In this document: piece by piece, positions 21,543-23,661 of the stretch
Numbering within the stretch: the stretch's first letter is position 1
How the letters are laid out: each line of letters opens with the position of its first letter
Assembly: GCA_049515175.1 (NCBI GenBank)
Contig: JBEKUI010000033.1
Span: 1 to 23,661, forward strand
Length of the DNA: 23,661 bases
From: JACQNR01 sp049515175
GTDB taxonomy: Bacteria; Acidobacteriota; Terriglobia; UBA7540
Direction: 5' to 3'
Program-made: the position numbers and the translations under genes
The notes under the pieces: model-generated
What the model saw: only the letters and a program-made list of their open reading frames with translations
Told to the model about the DNA's origin: nothing
Databases searched by the model: none

Positions 21543-21548
21543 ATTCTA
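21543..21548 (-). promoter_or_regulatory. -10 box of the 20655-21533 gene
   Basis: On the minus strand TAGAAT (5 of 6 to consensus) ends 9 nt before the ATG at 21533. No convincing -35 at 17 nt. It fits a nearly leaderless transcript. Confidence 0.35.
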
Positions 21549-21602
21549 CACTGGGGCTGTCCAAAATGGACTACCAATGGATGGGAGTTATGCGTGGCAT
21601 GC

Positions 21603-21872
21603 TCAGGCTGGAACTGCTGTGGATTGTCTTTCCAGCGCGACCCAGGCAGGGCTCAGCCACTCACCCTCGCGAAGTTCGTAGCCCGACTCCCGCAGCACCT
21701 CATCGAGCGTGCCCTGATCCTTCGCGGTTATAAGGAACAAGCGGACAGCTTCATTCAAAGCGCTGCGAGCCCCTTCCGGTGTCTCCCCGGAACTCATGAC
21801 GTCGAGGGGCATGGCGTGGGCCACAAACTGACCGCCTTCTTTCCAGACGTGAATGGTGTACTCAATTTGCAT
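21603..21872 (-). CDS. HicB-like protein without a toxin partner
   Basis: This 89-residue protein has the HicB-like fold: MQIEYTIHVWKEGGQFVAHA at the start, then a SSGETPEGARSALNEAVRLFL segment that matches the family's GDTxEEAxxNxxEAI pattern. It ends in a hydrophilic tail and lacks the C-terminal DNA-binding helix-turn-helix or ribbon of true HicB antitoxins. No HicA-like gene lies on either side, so it is a solitary member, which is common and may have nothing to do with toxin control. The frame is open 39 codons upstream, but ATG 21872 matches the family start and has TATAAT 7 nt upstream, indicating a leaderless mRNA. Confidence 0.75.
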   Translation of the reverse strand: MQIEYTIHVWKEGGQFVAHAMPLDVMSSGETPEGARSALNEAVRLFLITAKDQGTLDEVLRESGYELREGEWLSPAWVALERQSTAVPA

Positions 21873-21879
21873 CGGCTTG

Positions 21880-21885
21880 ATTATA
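21880..21885 (-). promoter_or_regulatory. -10 box of the HicB-like gene (leaderless type)
   Basis: A perfect TATAAT on the minus strand ends exactly 7 nt before the ATG at 21872, so transcription should start at the start codon. TGGATT 17 nt further upstream is a weak -35. There is no Shine-Dalgarno. Confidence 0.55.
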
Positions 21886-21925
21886 CTACCGCGCCGAACA
21901 TCAATCCACTGCGCCCCGTCGTTCC

Positions 21926-22747
21926 TTATCCGCGGATACCCAGTCCCTGCATGAGCCTGTTGGTTTCGCGGTAGGCTTCCGTAACCCAATCGACGATCTT
22001 CGAAGGCTCGGGCGAGTATTCGAGCTCGATGCTGATCGTTCCGTTGAAGCCCGTTTGCTTGAGCCCGCTCAGGTAGGGGACGAAATCCACCACGCCGCGG
22101 CCGGGCGGCAGGTCGCCGTGGACTTTCCCGTCACAGTCCGAAATATGAACGTGGCCGATGCGGCCCTTCAGACGCTGGATCTCGCTCGCCGGCGTGTGGG
22201 AAAGGGTCAGATGGGAAATGTCCAGGTTGGCGCGCACCGCCGGGTGGTTCACGGCGTCGAGGAAATCCGCCATCTTCCCCACCGTGTTGATGATGGAGAG
22301 GTGGAAAGGTTCGAGCTCGAGCGCGATCTCGAGGCCCAGAGGCGCGGCGTAATCGCCGAGCGCGCGGACGTTCTCCGCCGCCCATTTCCACTGGTCCGCG
22401 GGCTTGATGACTTCCTTCTGCCAGATGTACTCGCCCACCACTAGCAGCAGGTTGCGCGCTTCGAGTTCATAGACGAAATCCAGGTACGCCTTGCAGCGCT
22501 GGACGTGGAACTTCTGCACCGGGCCGTTGAAGTCCGCGATGCCGAGCGCGCAGCAGGCCACGGAGATGATCGGCAGCCCGACCTCCTTCGCCGTGTCCTT
22601 GATGAGCTTGCGTTCCTTGATGTCAATCTCCAGCGGGTCGGCGAAGATGTCGATGGTGTCGAACCCGATCTCTTTCGTCTTGCGGATGCCCTCGGCGGTC
22701 GTCACATGCGTGCCCACCCAGGCGGAATTGATGAGTCCGAGTTTCAT
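21926..22747 (-). CDS. Sugar phosphate isomerase/epimerase (AP endonuclease 2-like TIM barrel)
   Basis: The 273-residue protein is a xylose-isomerase-like TIM barrel. Barrel strands with likely metal ligands are visible: LEIALELEPFHLS (Glu), VRANLDISHLTLS (Asp, His), IGHVHISDCDGKVHGDLPPG (His, Asp) and GTISIELEY (Glu) near the end. Members isomerise or epimerise keto-sugars or inositol derivatives, or clip related rings; the substrate cannot be deduced. GGAGGG lies 6 nt before ATG 22747, which is preferred over the open frame extending to 22831. The Gfo/Idh/MocA oxidoreductase gene upstream on the same strand is a frequent partner of this family in sugar or inositol catabolism, so joint action is likely. 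Confidence 0.88.
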   Translation of the reverse strand: MKLGLINSAWVGTHVTTAEGIRKTKEIGFDTIDIFADPLEIDIKERKLIKDTAKEVGLPIISVACCALGIADFNGPVQKFHVQRCKAYLDFVYELEARNLLLVVGEYIWQKEVIKPADQWKWAAENVRALGDYAAPLGLEIALELEPFHLSIINTVGKMADFLDAVNHPAVRANLDISHLTLSHTPASEIQRLKGRIGHVHISDCDGKVHGDLPPGRGVVDFVPYLSGLKQTGFNGTISIELEYSPEPSKIVDWVTEAYRETNRLMQGLGIRG

Positions 22748-22797
22748 GTTGATCCCTCCGGTGAATTGCGCGTGAGTTAAACTGGCTGCCGCGAAAG

Positions 22798-22817
22798 GGC
22801 ACGGCTTCAGCCGTGCC
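22798..22817 (+). repeat. REP-like palindrome, copy 1
   Basis: GGCACGGCTTCAGCCGTGCC is a perfect 9-bp stem around two bases, preceded by CGAAAG. Copy 2 at 22917-22936 has the same architecture in opposite orientation with matched (compensatory) base changes. Confidence 0.6.
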
Positions 22818-22847
22818 GATGAGACAACCATTCACTTTGTTACCTGT

Positions 22848-22890
22848 GTTGCGATGGGCTACCTCGCGTGGCGTGGCGGCCCATCGCAAC
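22848..22890 (+). repeat. Long hairpin between the two REP-like palindromes
   Basis: GTTGCGATGGGC at 22848-22859 pairs perfectly with GCCCATCGCAAC at 22879-22890 (12 bp, 19-nt loop). It lies between the two REP-like copies, giving a three-hairpin cluster in the intergenic gap. Confidence 0.6.
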
Positions 22891-22916
22891 AAGGAGAATA
22901 GTCGCAGCTCCTTCGC

Positions 22917-22936
22917 GGCACGACTAAAGTCGTGCC
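22917..22936 (-). repeat. REP-like palindrome, copy 2
   Basis: GGCACGACTAAAGTCGTGCC is a 9-bp perfect stem around two bases. On the minus strand it is preceded by GAAAG, the flank that copy 1 has on the plus strand, so the two copies face each other. A further short palindrome, TCCCCTGAGGGGA at 22953-22965, abuts the Gfo/Idh stop codon. Confidence 0.6.
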
Positions 22937-22965
22937 CTTTCCCCATTGGGTGTCCCCTGAGGGGA

Positions 22966-23661
22966 TCACAACAAACTAATGATTTCCTCAATCTCCACCG
23001 GACGATGCTCGGCGATGGACTTGTAGCACGCATCGAGCAAGGCCATGGTTTTCAGGTTATCGCGCCCGGAAACGGCCGGTTCCGTCCCCGTGGCCAGCGC
23101 GTCGAGCAGCATGCCCATGGTGCCTTCGAAGGCGTCGGGAAACCAGACCTCCTTCCAGCGCGGCGAGAACCACGTTGCGGGCTGAAGCTTGGTCGTGAAC
23201 TCAATCGTGCTGGGCGTGACGTTGGGGTACGATGGCCAGCCAATCGTTCCCTGCGCGAGCCCGTCCGTTCCCTCCACGCGCCACTTGATGTAGCAGTCCG
23301 GCGCGCCGCCCTCGCGCGCCGGCCCGGCCCAGACATCGTCCCAGGAAGCCGCGCGGAAGCCGTTCGCATATTCCAGAATGTAGAGCACGATGCCGTCCGT
23401 GTGCTCGAACTTGGTGCGCGGGTCGGTGCGCGCGCTCACGTAAACGCTCTTAGGGTCGCCAAAGAGAAAGCGGAAGGAATCGAGGTGATGAATGCTCATG
23501 TTGAGCAGCGTCACCTTGCCGAGGTCCTTCACCCAGGCCTGCCAGTGCGGGATGGCGCGCATCTCGATGGTGGCCAGCACCGGCTCGCCCAGATATCCGC
23601 GCTTCAAAACCGTCTTAAGGGCGCGGATTGATTGGTCGTAGCGCATGTTCTGGTTCACGCC
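22966..23661 (-). CDS. Gfo/Idh/MocA-family dehydrogenase, C-terminal part (runs off the window)
   Basis: The 231 visible residues are the C-terminal alpha/beta domain of a Gfo/Idh/MocA oxidoreductase; the NAD(P)-binding Rossmann half lies beyond the right edge. Family signs are MRYDQSIRALKTVLKRGYLGEP (the helix after the catalytic region), the histidine motif LLNMSIHHLDSFRFLFGDPKSVYV, the central sheet (IVLYILEYANGFRA) and the last helices SGRDNLKTMALLDACYKSIAEHRPVEI. The frame remains open to the edge (GVNQNMRY), and an internal GTG near the edge is not a true start. It probably oxidises a cyclic or sugar alcohol; with the isomerase downstream it suggests a sugar or inositol pathway. Confidence 0.88.
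   Translation of the reverse strand, partial: GVNQNMRYDQSIRALKTVLKRGYLGEPVLATIEMRAIPHWQAWVKDLGKVTLLNMSIHHLDSFRFLFGDPKSVYVSARTDPRTKFEHTDGIVLYILEYANGFRAASWDDVWAGPAREGGAPDCYIKWRVEGTDGLAQGTIGWPSYPNVTPSTIEFTTKLQPATWFSPRWKEVWFPDAFEGTMGMLLDALATGTEPAVSGRDNLKTMALLDACYKSIAEHRPVEIEEIISLL

Overview
The window looks like a chromosomal segment of an Acidobacteriota-type bacterium, possibly from a metagenome. The base composition is high GC (roughly 60 percent by eye). One gene encodes the VWFA-related secreted protein family that is strongly expanded in Acidobacteria, and an outer-membrane porin shows a diderm envelope. Several genes lack a Shine-Dalgarno but carry a -10-like box 6-11 nt before the start codon, which suggests that leaderless transcripts are common here.

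Layout. 115-1800 (minus) is ilvD (branched-chain amino acid synthesis). 2101-2775 is an orphan exported protein between small repeats. 2951-4414 (minus) is pyruvate kinase. 4470-6006 (minus) holds two unknown membrane proteins and an exported peptide made of exactly four 14-residue repeats. 6375-7505 is the VWFA-related protein, convergent with an unknown membrane-anchored protein (7593-8231). 8421-10888 is a two-gene 2-oxoacid:ferredoxin oxidoreductase whose beta subunit carries the gamma domain as a C-terminal fusion. 10955-13755 (minus) holds an exported C69 dipeptidase and a URO-D family protein. 14016-14288 is a small membrane protein.

The most coherent block is 14433-20567, all on the plus strand and all about sulfur: a Cys/Met-metabolism PLP enzyme; a 33-codon leader peptide with three consecutive Cys codons followed by a strong intrinsic terminator; a TauE/SafE-type permease; an assimilatory APS reductase (cysH); a second short frame ending in Met-Cys-Cys-Cys-Leu-Ser; a YezD/DUF2292 protein; an OprP-like porin; a sulfonate-type periplasmic binding protein; and the C-terminal remnant of its ABC permease. 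The first leader can form alternative RNA structures that match a classical ribosome-mediated attenuator: a stall at the Cys codons leaves a segment free to pair perfectly with the 5' arm of the terminator. I read this as cysteine-responsive transcription attenuation of sulfate/sulfonate assimilation genes. It is analogous to, but different in layout from, the polycysteine leaderless short ORFs described in mycobacteria. This is the best candidate for an undescribed system in the window.

20655-23661 (minus) holds an unknown membrane protein of lower GC, a solitary HicB-like protein, a sugar phosphate isomerase/epimerase, a cluster of REP-like palindromes, and the C-terminal part of a Gfo/Idh/MocA dehydrogenase that runs off the right edge. 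I saw no tRNA, rRNA, CRISPR array or transposase gene.
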